Shown: piece after piece, positions 8,958-17,393 of the stretch
Layout: each line of letters begins with the position of its first letter
Position numbering within the stretch: position 1 is the first letter of the stretch
Source of the DNA: a bacterium
GTDB taxonomy: Bacteria; Desulfobacterota; DSWW01
Direction: 5' to 3'
Length of the DNA: 64,000 nucleotides
Assembly: GCA_028277985.1 (NCBI GenBank)
Contig: JANQFG010000249.1
Span: 29,877-93,876, forward strand
Position numbers and translations under genes: made by a program
Notes under the pieces: generated by a model
The model's database searches: none
What the model was told of the DNA's origin: nothing
What the model saw: the letters and a program-made list of their open reading frames with translations, nothing else

Positions 8958-10247
8958 ATGGCTTCACCTGATTCCGGGCAGAATGAGATCTACCGGCCGG
9001 GCCGGCGCGGCGCAGCGATCACCCTGCTCCTCCTCTGTCTGACCATGCTCTTCGACTATGCGGATCGAATGATCGTGGGGGCCCTCATCCCCTTCATCAA
9101 GCAGGATTGGGGTCTCTCGGACCAGGCCCTTGGGTCCCTGACGAGCGTGATCTATCTGACGATAGCGATCTTCGTGCTCCCCCTGTCTGTCCTGGTGGAC
9201 CGGTGGAGCCGCCGGAAGATGATTTCCCTGATGGTGTTTGTCTGGAGCATGGCCACCCTCGCCTGTGCCTTCACTCGCAACTATGGGCAGCTTCTCGCAG
9301 CTCGTGCGCTCGTGGGCCTGGGGGAGGCCGGCTACGCACCGGCAGGCACCGCCTCCATTGCCGCCGCCTATCCCCGCGAGGTGCGCGCCCGCGCCATGGG
9401 CATCTGGAACGCCTTCATCCCGATCGGGGCCGCAGTCGGATTCATTGTGGGCGGGTACGTGGGCCAGCGCTACGGGTGGCGGCAGGCTTTCGGGCTCGTC
9501 TCCCTTCCCGGCCTCATCCTGGCGGTGATGTTCTGGTTCACCAGGGACTATCGAACCGTGTCCCTCGACCCAGAGGGTGGCGAGAGGCCGGAGACGGCGG
9601 GCAGCTTCAAAGATTCGGCACTCGGGCTGTTTCGCATTCCCACGATCTGGTTCGTGTATCTGGCCTTCGCAATGAATACGGCGATTACGACCTCGCTCTT
9701 GACCTGGCTACCCGCCTATTTTCACCGCTTCCACGAGATGGACAAGCAGACGGCGGGCAACATGGCGGCAGGGCTGATGCTGCTGGTCATGGTCGGTGCA
9801 CCCCTCGGCGGGTTTCTGGCGGATCGCTGGATACGAAAGCGCGTGAATGCCCGGATGGTCTTCTCCGGCCTCACGTCTCTCCTTTCGGCCCTGCTTCTGT
9901 CCACCGCGCTTCTGTTTGCCCAATCTGCCCTGTTCATGCCCCTGCTTATCTGTTTCGGCATCATCACCGTATGCTACGTGGCTCCTTCGGCAGCTGTCAC
10001 TCAGGAGGTGGTCCACCCGGGGATGCGGGCCCTCTCCTACGGCCTTTGCGTCATCTGCCAGCATCTCCTCGGGGGAGCCTGGTCCCCCATGCTCATAGGA
10101 GCCCTTTCGGACCGATGGGGTCTGGAAAAGGCCCTGTTCGTGCTGCCCTTTTTCGGGGTGATCGCTTCAGGGTTGCTTCTGGTCGGATCCCGATGGTACG
10201 AAAGGGATCTGGAAAGGGTCGGTGAGATCGTGCTGCTCAAAGAGTGA
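8958..10247 (+). CDS. MFS transporter
   Basis: This 429-residue inner-membrane protein has about twelve hydrophobic segments. It carries the major-facilitator motif between helices 2 and 3 (VLVDRWSRRKMISL) and a helix 4-5 signature GLGEAGYAPAGTASIAAAYP, as seen in the spinster-like and organic-anion branches of the family. It should move a small organic solute by proton or ion coupling. The downstream uroporphyrinogen-decarboxylase-like gene begins about 60 bp later and a double flavoprotein follows, so the substrate may be the compound those enzymes process. The ATG at 8958 gives a short cytoplasmic N-terminus of about 20 residues, as expected. Confidence 0.88.
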   Translation: MASPDSGQNEIYRPGRRGAAITLLLLCLTMLFDYADRMIVGALIPFIKQDWGLSDQALGSLTSVIYLTIAIFVLPLSVLVDRWSRRKMISLMVFVWSMATLACAFTRNYGQLLAARALVGLGEAGYAPAGTASIAAAYPREVRARAMGIWNAFIPIGAAVGFIVGGYVGQRYGWRQAFGLVSLPGLILAVMFWFTRDYRTVSLDPEGGERPETAGSFKDSALGLFRIPTIWFVYLAFAMNTAITTSLLTWLPAYFHRFHEMDKQTAGNMAAGLMLLVMVGAPLGGFLADRWIRKRVNARMVFSGLTSLLSALLLSTALLFAQSALFMPLLICFGIITVCYVAPSAAVTQEVVHPGMRALSYGLCVICQHLLGGAWSPMLIGALSDRWGLEKALFVLPFFGVIASGLLLVGSRWYERDLERVGEIVLLKE

Positions 10248-10306
10248 GTTTCGAGCGTGAACATACATCTCGCGCGCAATTTGCGGGCCAGGGGAGGAAC
10301 AAGGCG

Positions 10307-11407
10307 ATGACAGGCAAAGAGCGTATTCTGAAGGCCCTCGAATGTGGGGAACCGGACCGGGTTCCGGTCTTCGAGCTGGCCATTAACGAACCGAGCATCG
10401 TAGCGCTCGGAAGGCATTTCACGGATGATCTTCCGGCCGTGAAGCATGTTTCCAAGATGACCCTGGAAGACAAGGTCAAGTACTTGGACCTTCTGGCCCT
10501 GATCCTCACGGAGTTGGGCAATGACGGCGTCTCCACCATGTTGATCATCAGCAAGGAGCCGGCCGGGGGGGACCTCGCGAGGGACAAGTACGGAACCACC
10601 TACATGCTCTCAGAGGTGGGCGAGCCCCTGCCCGTGGGCGGGCCTGTCCAGGGCCCGCAGGATCTCTCCAAGGTGGCCGGCATCGAGCCGGACCCGGTGG
10701 ACTTCCTGATGCTCGAATACATGATCCAGAAGATGGGTACGGACGTGGCCCACTTGTTCGGCATCCCGGGCCCATTCCGCACGTCCTGGCAGCTCATGGG
10801 CGGCATGGACGACCTCCTTTTGGCCTACATCCGCAATCCGGATTTCGTCCTGGATCTTGCCAGGATCGCCACCGACTTCAACAAGGCCGCCGTCGAGATG
10901 GCGGCCGACAGGGGTACGGATGCAATCACCCTGCAGGGAGACCTGGCCTTCAACACGAGCACCCTCATGAGTCCGGATCAGTACCGGCAGTTTCTCAAGC
11001 CCTTTACTGCGGAGATCATCGAGTTTGCCCACAAGAAGGGCTTGAAGGTCATCAAGCACTCGGATGGAAACCTGTGGCCCATCCTGGAGGACCTGGTGGA
11101 AGTGGGATTTGACGGCCTCCATCCGATTCAGCCGCAGTGCATGGACATCAAGGAGGTGAAGGCGAGTATCGAGGGCCGGACGGCCCTGGTCGGAAACATC
11201 GATTGCAGTTTCCTGCTCCCCTTTGGAACCGAGGCAGAGGTGGAGAAGGCGGTGGCGGAGACGATTCAGGCGGCTGCGCCCGGAGGCGGCTACATCATAA
11301 GCTCTTCGAACACGATCCATCCCGGGGTCAAGGCGGAGAACTACATCGCCATGGTTCGTGCGGCCAAGAAGTACGGGAAGTATCCGATTGACGTCCCCTC
11401 ACCCTGA
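10307..11407 (+). CDS. uroporphyrinogen decarboxylase-family protein
   Basis: The 366-residue protein belongs to the URO-D superfamily, which includes haem-pathway decarboxylases and many corrinoid methyltransferases such as MtaA and MtbA. The N-terminal pattern MTGKERILKALECGEPDRVPVF and the later KHSDGNLWPILEDLVEVGFDG are typical of the non-haem, methyltransferase-like branch, in which a His-x-D-G segment helps to bind zinc or the substrate. The ATG at 10307 is chosen because GGGAGG lies eight bases before it; the frame also extends 21 codons upstream into the MFS gene end. Context (transporter before, FAD-linked oxidase after) suggests demethylation or breakdown of an imported methoxylated or aromatic compound. 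That is inference. Confidence 0.82.
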   Translation: MTGKERILKALECGEPDRVPVFELAINEPSIVALGRHFTDDLPAVKHVSKMTLEDKVKYLDLLALILTELGNDGVSTMLIISKEPAGGDLARDKYGTTYMLSEVGEPLPVGGPVQGPQDLSKVAGIEPDPVDFLMLEYMIQKMGTDVAHLFGIPGPFRTSWQLMGGMDDLLLAYIRNPDFVLDLARIATDFNKAAVEMAADRGTDAITLQGDLAFNTSTLMSPDQYRQFLKPFTAEIIEFAHKKGLKVIKHSDGNLWPILEDLVEVGFDGLHPIQPQCMDIKEVKASIEGRTALVGNIDCSFLLPFGTEAEVEKAVAETIQAAAPGGGYIISSSNTIHPGVKAENYIAMVRAAKKYGKYPIDVPSP

Positions 11408-11436
11408 CGGGGGCGATCGTAACCTGAAGGAGGTGG

Positions 11437-14385
11437 ATGATGGAAGCCACGTTGAAAGGCCGTGGGGCAGGAGTGGAGTCCATTCTCGATGATCTTCGTG
11501 CCCTTGTTGGTGCGGAGCACGTCCTGGCCGGCCCGGGGGCGGCCGGTGAATTCCTCCGTGGCGGCCAGCAGGCACCGGGTCTGGCGGTTGTGCTTCCGGG
11601 CAGTACAGAGGAAGTGCAGGGGATCGTGAACCTGGCCCGTGAGAGGGGAGTGCCCATCCTCACCTGCAACGACCGGTACCTGCTGCCCGAAGATCACGGT
11701 CGGGAAGCCCTCCTTCTGGATTTCTTGCGAATGAACCGGATCGAGCGAATCGATGCGCTCAATCTGATGGTTCACGTGGAGCGCGGTGTGACCTGGGAGG
11801 CGTTGAACGCCGAGCTGAAGGGACTCGGCGTGAAAGCGGTCGCCCCTGTAGCTGCCAATTCCCAATACGTGGTGGAATGCGTCACCGCGCGCGTGGTCGG
11901 CAAGGCCGCCTCCAGGTTCCCCGACTATCCGCTCACGAACCAGAAGGTCGTTCTGGCTGACGGCAGCATCCAGCTGACCGGCACCCACACCCTGAGCGAA
12001 GAGGGCGCCGACGGCAGGCACAACGACGGCGGGCCGGCGATCTCCACGTGGCACATCGGTGCGGACGACATCTTCGGGGTGGTCACCCGAGCTTCGGTCA
12101 TGCTCTGGCCGGTTTGCGAAGCCAGGTCCTGTCAGGTCTACGCCTTTGATGATTACGATGCCTTGCTCGCTGCACTGAAAGAAGTGCCCCGAAGGGAGCT
12201 GGGCATCGAATTCCTCGGGATCAACCGCACCTCCCTGGCCCGACTTCTCGGTAGGGATGCAGAGAGCTTCCCGGCCTGGGCGCTTGTGGTCGGCTTCGAG
12301 GGCCGCAAGCGACACGTATCGTATCAGGAGGCAAAGGTGCGGGGGCTTTTCGAGAACCTTCCCTGCGAACCGGCGCACGGTCTGGCCGAGGACATGATCG
12401 AGAAGCTGGATGAGCCCTGGATGGAGGCGAGCCACAACCACACCGCCTTCTTCAGCCTCTTTTCACGGATGAAGGACCTTGATGCGATCTGTGATCAGGC
12501 GGCAGGGGAGGCGGGTGTGCCGGGCGAGAAGGTGGGCAAGTTGATCGTCTCCCATGACCTGGGCAGGGCTGCGTACGCGGTCTACGACTGGTTCAGCGAC
12601 GAGGATCATGCCCGGGCGATCGAGGATCTGAACCAGTCTCTGGCTGATGGGGGCGCCTTCTTCGACCGCCCTCACGGGGCTCTGGCAAGAAAGATCTATT
12701 CCAGCATTCCGAATCACCTCCCCGTGCTGAAACAGATCAAGGGCATCCTCGATCCGGACAACACCCTGAACCCGGGGCGGACCCTCCGGGACGAGGATGT
12801 GGCGTGGCAACCCGCAGAAATCACGGAGAAGGAGGCCGGCCTGACAACGGGAAACCTAAAGGTCGTTCTGGGCAAATTGGGGGAGGCGATCGGCACGGAG
12901 TGGGTGAGCGACAATCCCGTGGACTTGAGTCCTTATGGCCGGGACTTCACCGTCTTTTCTGGTGAACGGCCGAACATCGTGGCGCTGCCCTCGTCGGCCG
13001 AGGACGTGCAGGCCATCATCCGGATCGCCTACGGGCACGGCATTCCGGTCGTCCCCATGTCGACCGGCTTCAATCACGGAGGCCTCACGATCGCCCGAAA
13101 GGGCGGCATCCTGGTCGATTTGAGACGGATGGACCAGACCTGTTCTTTTGACGAGGAGTCCATGACCGTCAGGATAAGCCCGGCGGTGCGTATGCGCTCC
13201 GTCTGGTGGGAGGCGATCAAACATCGGGCCACGGACGGATTCCATCTGAAGCCGATCCTTCCCCTTACTTTCGGCAGTGTCTCCATGCTCTCCAATTACG
13301 TGGCCAGGGGAGGAGCGGGCACGGCCTTCAAGTACGGGGGCAACCCGGAGCTGACCGTGGGCATGACCTGGGTCCTGCCCAACGGCGACATCCTGAAGGT
13401 CGGGCCGAGCGCAATTCCGAATGTGGGCGACCTGCCCCTCCACTACTGCCCGGGGCCCGAGCTCAACGGGATGTTTTTCAATGCGGATGGGATGTTCGGT
13501 ATCTGCACCGAAATCACGGCCAAGTGTTACCCGGAGCCGGACAACGCCGAGGCTCTGGAGGACATGATGTCCGCGGCCAACTATGATCCCGACGCACACA
13601 AATCCTTCTGCAAGACGATTGACGCCATGTACGAGTTGTCCAGGGAAAACGTCACCGACTTCATGTACAAGAGCCATCCCGGCGTATTTGCCATGGCGGT
13701 CACGGCGATCCTGAAGGATCTGAAGGTCCGGGACGCGGTAACGGCGTCTCCCATCCACCCTCTCGGGATCATGATCTCTGCTCACGACGAGCAAGAGCTC
13801 GCCATCAAGCGAGAGATCGTGGAGGAGGTCCTGCAGAAGCACGAGATGATGATCATGGACCCGAACCTGCTCGGGCCCGAAGTGGCGGATATGCAGACAA
13901 CCGACCCGGTGAAAAAGGCCCTCGGGGTGAAGGAGAACATTGTAGGCACCTACAAGGGGGCCTTCCAGTGGACCGCCTGTATCGTCAAGATGGAGAAGAT
14001 CCCTGCCATGGCCCTCGACTACGAGCGGCTGGTGAAGAAGTACTGGAAGACAACGGACCCGAAGATCAGTGTCGAGCACGCCATGACCGGCACGGATATC
14101 CAGGGGCCCCTGCAATACGGCCGTGTCGGCTCATGCGAGTTCGACTGGTGGTGGGACCAGGGCAATCCCGAAGAGGTCAAGCGGGCCTCCACGATGATCC
14201 GCAAGACCAACGAGCTCATGATCAAGCACGGCGCCCCCCTTTTCCGCAACATGTTCGGCGCGGGCGAGTACTACATCCCCGCGCTGGGTACGTACTATAC
14301 CGTGCTCAAGAAGGCGAAGAAGGCCTTTGACCCGGCCAACCTCATGCATCCCGACGTGCTGCCCCTGACCGAGGACTACGTCTGA
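11437..14385 (+). CDS. tandem FAD-linked oxidase (two VAO/PCMH-type halves)
   Basis: The protein has 982 residues, about twice the usual length of a vanillyl-alcohol-oxidase or 4-cresol-dehydrogenase type flavoprotein, and contains two such units. The first FAD-binding domain begins near residue 45 (LAVVLPGSTEEVQGIVNLA) and its cap ends near ILDPDNTLNPGR. A second FAD-binding domain starts near residue 505 (IVALPSSAEDVQAIIRIA) and carries the glycine-rich GFNHGGLT, with a C-terminal AFDPANLMHPD. These enzymes oxidise phenolic or 2-hydroxy-acid substrates. Two ATGs (11437 and 11440) follow AAGGAGG; spacing favours the second. There is no signal peptide. It is 29 bp behind the URO-D-like gene and probably in one operon with it. 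Confidence 0.85.
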   Translation: MMEATLKGRGAGVESILDDLRALVGAEHVLAGPGAAGEFLRGGQQAPGLAVVLPGSTEEVQGIVNLARERGVPILTCNDRYLLPEDHGREALLLDFLRMNRIERIDALNLMVHVERGVTWEALNAELKGLGVKAVAPVAANSQYVVECVTARVVGKAASRFPDYPLTNQKVVLADGSIQLTGTHTLSEEGADGRHNDGGPAISTWHIGADDIFGVVTRASVMLWPVCEARSCQVYAFDDYDALLAALKEVPRRELGIEFLGINRTSLARLLGRDAESFPAWALVVGFEGRKRHVSYQEAKVRGLFENLPCEPAHGLAEDMIEKLDEPWMEASHNHTAFFSLFSRMKDLDAICDQAAGEAGVPGEKVGKLIVSHDLGRAAYAVYDWFSDEDHARAIEDLNQSLADGGAFFDRPHGALARKIYSSIPNHLPVLKQIKGILDPDNTLNPGRTLRDEDVAWQPAEITEKEAGLTTGNLKVVLGKLGEAIGTEWVSDNPVDLSPYGRDFTVFSGERPNIVALPSSAEDVQAIIRIAYGHGIPVVPMSTGFNHGGLTIARKGGILVDLRRMDQTCSFDEESMTVRISPAVRMRSVWWEAIKHRATDGFHLKPILPLTFGSVSMLSNYVARGGAGTAFKYGGNPELTVGMTWVLPNGDILKVGPSAIPNVGDLPLHYCPGPELNGMFFNADGMFGICTEITAKCYPEPDNAEALEDMMSAANYDPDAHKSFCKTIDAMYELSRENVTDFMYKSHPGVFAMAVTAILKDLKVRDAVTASPIHPLGIMISAHDEQELAIKREIVEEVLQKHEMMIMDPNLLGPEVADMQTTDPVKKALGVKENIVGTYKGAFQWTACIVKMEKIPAMALDYERLVKKYWKTTDPKISVEHAMTGTDIQGPLQYGRVGSCEFDWWWDQGNPEEVKRASTMIRKTNELMIKHGAPLFRNMFGAGEYYIPALGTYYTVLKKAKKAFDPANLMHPDVLPLTEDYV

Positions 14386-14524
14386 GCCGGGTGGAACCCT
14401 GCGACACAAGGGGACTTCTTTCCCCGGCGGGGGGGCGGTGCACTCGGCTTGAAACAGCGTCCGGGCTAATGATCAAAATTTAGTTTTGGCAATAAAATGA
14501 TATCAAATTTAACAAAACCTTTGT

Positions 14525-14554
14525 TTGACAGCATCTTTTCTGGTAACATACAAT
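14525..14554 (+). promoter_or_regulatory. candidate sigma-70 promoter
   Basis: TTGACA (14525-14530), an 18-base spacer and TACAAT (14549-14554) stand in an AT-rich patch that contrasts with the GC-rich surroundings. The promoter would serve the small membrane protein at 14659, with a leader of about 100 bases. A minus-strand frame through the same patch (14466-14693) has no support. Confidence 0.5.
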
Positions 14555-14658
14555 CCAGAGAAGCGGGTTGAAGAAGTCCAAGGCGAATTGCACCAACACT
14601 GATAGAATGGCGTTCGCTTTCGTTTTTGGCGGAAACAGCATAGCAGGAGGGATCGCCC

Positions 14659-14976
14659 ATGCTCGAACTCGGTGTGACGAAGCGTTTTGACAAGCGGGCC
14701 CTGAGGATATGGAGAACGATCCAGATCGCGGCGCTGCTGCCGCTGACCCTGATCGGCGTTCTGATGTTCTACTTCGATGTGATGTCTGAATTCGGCATCG
14801 TCATCTTCTTTCTGATTCTGATCCTCGGCGTAGTGGTGCCCCAGATCAGGGGGGACTTGATTCTCTCACACTTCGTCCTGGAGCAAGAGTCCCAGCAGAA
14901 CCTTCAAGAACTCAAAGAGGAAATTCTAGCTTTGCTGGATGCCCGGCTTGCGGACAGGGAGGTGGGAAAAGCCTGA
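14659..14976 (+). CDS. small two-helix membrane protein with coiled-coil tail
   Basis: The 105-residue product has a basic N-terminus, two adjacent hydrophobic segments (about residues 22-42 and 46-63) and a charged, Glu/Leu-rich tail from residue 70 (EQESQQNLQELKEEILALLDARL) that should form a coiled coil. Both ends are probably cytoplasmic. The ATG at 14659 has GGAGGG nine bases upstream. It converges with the calcium-repeat protein, whose stop lies 17 bp away. I recognise no family; small proteins of this shape often tether or scaffold partners at the membrane, but that is a guess. Confidence 0.6.
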   Translation: MLELGVTKRFDKRALRIWRTIQIAALLPLTLIGVLMFYFDVMSEFGIVIFFLILILGVVVPQIRGDLILSHFVLEQESQQNLQELKEEILALLDARLADREVGKA

Positions 14977-14992
14977 AGGTGAGAGCAACATC

Positions 14993-16696
14993 TCAGGGAC
15001 AACCCTTTTCGCTCGTTCCGTAGATATAGGGACACTGATCCGCATCCGCATCTTCCTCGACGGATATCGCAAGATCGCCCTCCAATATGCCCGGCGCCCC
15101 GGCCACGAATCGGAAACAGGCCGGGTCACACAGGCCGTCCCCATCCGAATCCGGAACCCCCTTCACCTTGCGGGTGCTGCAGCGGCCGTGCACGGTCGGC
15201 AGGCTGTCCTCCACATCCGGAATCCCGTCCGAATCCCAGTCATAGTCGCCGTTGATCCGGCCGGCAAAGGAGAAGAGCTCTCTGTCCGGAATCCCGTCCA
15301 GGTCCCGGTCATAGGTCGACGGATCGGTGAACCGAACCCCAAGCGGGATGTCGCATCCGAACCGTGAGAAATAGTACCACTCCTTCTCGTGAACGTATTC
15401 GAGCTGCTGCGGCTCCTGATAGAGATAGAAAGGTTTGTAGAAAGAGCCTTCCGGAGAGTCATGGAATATTTGCAGCCTCGTTATGACGGACAGGGATTCA
15501 CGTTGGAGGGACAGCTCATTCCCTGCGACCCTTCGCACACCCTTTCTCAGAAACCCGATGAAGCCTCCGATGTTCTTTGCGTCGTAAATATTGAATCCCT
15601 TGATTCGAGAAGCCGGCTCAACCTCGATCTCGACCCGGGCCTGGTCCACGATCGCCCTCGACTTCTCCAGCCGAATGTTCGTGTCGATCGAGATCTCTCC
15701 GCCAGCACACAGGTCGAGGGGGTCCGGAATGCCGTCCCGGTCGGTGTCCGGGCCGTCCGAGAATCCGTGAGGAGTGAAAAGGTAGTCGTCCGCCGCGTCC
15801 ACGACGCCGTCCCGGTCCGCATCCATGCAGCGAATGTCATAGCTGTTCTCGCAGAGGATGCGATCCTTTGACACGCATGTGAACCCGTCCCGATCCGGGC
15901 ATTCCCGCTCGAAGCGGTTCCTGGGAAGGAATCCGAGCACCTTCATGATGTGTGGGTCGAAGAGGATGCGCGATCCCTCTTCCCTGGGCGCCAGGGGCAG
16001 GATCCTCGTTTTCGGAAGGCCGATGCTCCATTCCAGCAGGTTCGTGGGCCTGTTCTCCTGGGAAATGTGGTTGTACCCGAACCCGTGAAGGATCTTGTGG
16101 ATGGCAAGCGCCACTGCCTGCTCGTCCTCCACCACCTTCGTGTGATCCAGAAAGGTCTCGAGGCAGAGGTAATTCTTCTCGTTGTAGCTGTACCCCTGGC
16201 TCGGCCCGTCCGTGCACCATGGACCGTAGACTTCAGAGGCGGGGCAGAAGACCAGGATATCGAACAGGAGCCCTTTCGATGCGGCGTATTCCTCGAGAAG
16301 ACGAATCCAACTCTCGATGCTCCTGCTGGAATAGGCCAGCTGGTCGTCGCCGATCTCTCTTGCCGGGATGAAGAGCAGTCGAGACGAGATCGCGATCCTG
16401 CCGAAGGATTCCCGCTCAATGACCGATTGGAGGAGGCCAAGCCTTCTCTCATAGATCTTCTGCGGTGGGAGGGGACCGTGGGCATCGTCGTGAAGCACTA
16501 CGTAGACCAGGCGGAACGCGTACGCGGGCGGGAGGCCCTCTCGAGGACTCTTCGGATCCGAATCCGATCCTCCTCTCAGCATGACGAAGGCGAAAGAGGC
16601 GAGGATCAGGAGCGGCATCGTGACGAGCAGGATTCCCCTGAATCTCGAGTGTGTCCTCAACGTCTGCAACACCTGGCTCCTTCCGCGGTTGTTCAA
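14993..16696 (-). CDS. membrane-anchored protein with degenerate metalloprotease motif and TSP3-like repeats
   Basis: The 567-residue protein has an N-terminal membrane anchor (about residues 21-40) and then an extracytoplasmic domain of about 250 residues. That domain contains HKILHGFGYNH: H200, H204, G207 and H210 fit the H-x3-H-x2-G-x2-H zinc site of metzincin-type proteases, but the catalytic Glu after the first His is Lys. Calcium-binding aspartate repeats follow in two blocks (DADRDGVVDAADD, DTDRDGIPDPLD; later DRDLDGIPD, DWDSDGIPD, DSDGDGLCDP), like thrombospondin type 3 repeats. The ATG at 16696 places the anchor correctly. It may be an inactive protease used for binding; no peptidase activity should be assumed. 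Confidence 0.7.
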   Translation of the reverse strand: MNNRGRSQVLQTLRTHSRFRGILLVTMPLLILASFAFVMLRGGSDSDPKSPREGLPPAYAFRLVYVVLHDDAHGPLPPQKIYERRLGLLQSVIERESFGRIAISSRLLFIPAREIGDDQLAYSSRSIESWIRLLEEYAASKGLLFDILVFCPASEVYGPWCTDGPSQGYSYNEKNYLCLETFLDHTKVVEDEQAVALAIHKILHGFGYNHISQENRPTNLLEWSIGLPKTRILPLAPREEGSRILFDPHIMKVLGFLPRNRFERECPDRDGFTCVSKDRILCENSYDIRCMDADRDGVVDAADDYLFTPHGFSDGPDTDRDGIPDPLDLCAGGEISIDTNIRLEKSRAIVDQARVEIEVEPASRIKGFNIYDAKNIGGFIGFLRKGVRRVAGNELSLQRESLSVITRLQIFHDSPEGSFYKPFYLYQEPQQLEYVHEKEWYYFSRFGCDIPLGVRFTDPSTYDRDLDGIPDRELFSFAGRINGDYDWDSDGIPDVEDSLPTVHGRCSTRKVKGVPDSDGDGLCDPACFRFVAGAPGILEGDLAISVEEDADADQCPYIYGTSEKGCP

Positions 16697-16791
16697 CCAA
16701 GATGGGACTGGAGCATACTACAACGACCGTTGCCGGGCTACCTAAGTCTTGTCGTTAGAAAGCTTGCCGAACTTTACGTCGCGCTTCTCGG

Positions 16792-16820
16792 TTGACACGC
16801 CAATCCACGGCTTCTATATT
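16792..16820 (+). promoter_or_regulatory. strong candidate sigma-70 promoter of the redox operon
   Basis: TTGACA (16792-16797), a 17-base spacer and TATATT (16815-16820) form a near-consensus promoter. Transcription would begin near 16828 and lead into the Rieske gene and the four genes behind it. The predicted start leaves a short leader with GAAGGG at 16851-16856. Confidence 0.6.
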
Positions 16821-16967
16821 GATTCCGTATTGAGCTAATCCTCGATTCTTGAAGGGAAAATAGAAACGCCACCTTCCAGGACCGATAAGCGAGAAGCCTC
16901 CGGTCCCTCTCCTGCCCTTGAGGAGGCTGCGTCGCGCCGCGATTTCCTCTATCGTGCGGGCCATGCC

Positions 16968-17393
16968 GTGGTGGGCGTTTGCGCGCTTTCCGCTGTTGCG
17001 GGCGGGGTGCGGGTTGCCGTGCCCAACTTCGAGGAGGGGCCTGCTCAACGATTCGCCCTGGGCCGACTTTCCGATTTCAAGATGAACACGCTGACATGGC
17101 TACAGGATCGCGACCTGTTCGTGATCCGGAACGATCGTGGATTGGGTGCTTTCTCCTGCCGCTGCACGCATCTGGGGTGTATGGTTCGGAGAACTGCGGA
17201 CGGATTCGTGTGCCCTTGTCATGGTGCGGAGTATGGTCCCCTGGGAGAAGTGATCTCCGGCCCGGCCCGGCGGCCCCTTCCCTGGTACAGGGTCTGGCTC
17301 GAGCGGGACGGCCGGTTATGGGTCGACACGGCCAAGCCCCTCGACGATACAGGGCCGAAACCGATCGAGCTGCCACAAGGGAACCGAGCGTGA
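16968..17393 (+). CDS. Rieske 2Fe-2S protein
   Basis: This is the iron-sulfur subunit of a cytochrome bc-type complex. The cluster ligands are visible in CTHLGC and CPCHG. It passes electrons from quinol to a c-type cytochrome on the outer face of the membrane. The coordinates start at the only canonical start codon in frame (GTG 16968), but that leaves out a twin-arginine signal: the open frame runs back to a TAA at 16836 and encodes ASRRDFLYRAGHAVVG directly before the GTG. No ATG, GTG or TTG exists in this extension, so the true start may be a rare codon such as ATA at 16860, just after GAAGGG. Its stop overlaps the cytochrome b start (GTGA). Confidence 0.85.
   Translation: MVGVCALSAVAGGVRVAVPNFEEGPAQRFALGRLSDFKMNTLTWLQDRDLFVIRNDRGLGAFSCRCTHLGCMVRRTADGFVCPCHGAEYGPLGEVISGPARRPLPWYRVWLERDGRLWVDTAKPLDDTGPKPIELPQGNRA

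Noticed and set aside
12856..14115. 419-codon minus-strand frame
   Set aside because: It lies wholly antisense to the double FAD-linked oxidase and shows the His/Arg/Leu-rich composition typical of GC-rich shadow frames.
16979..17389. N-terminal extension of cytochrome b through the Rieske gene
   Set aside because: The peptide is Cys/Arg/Gly-rich out-of-frame Rieske sequence; the GTG at 17390 gives a normal cytochrome b start.
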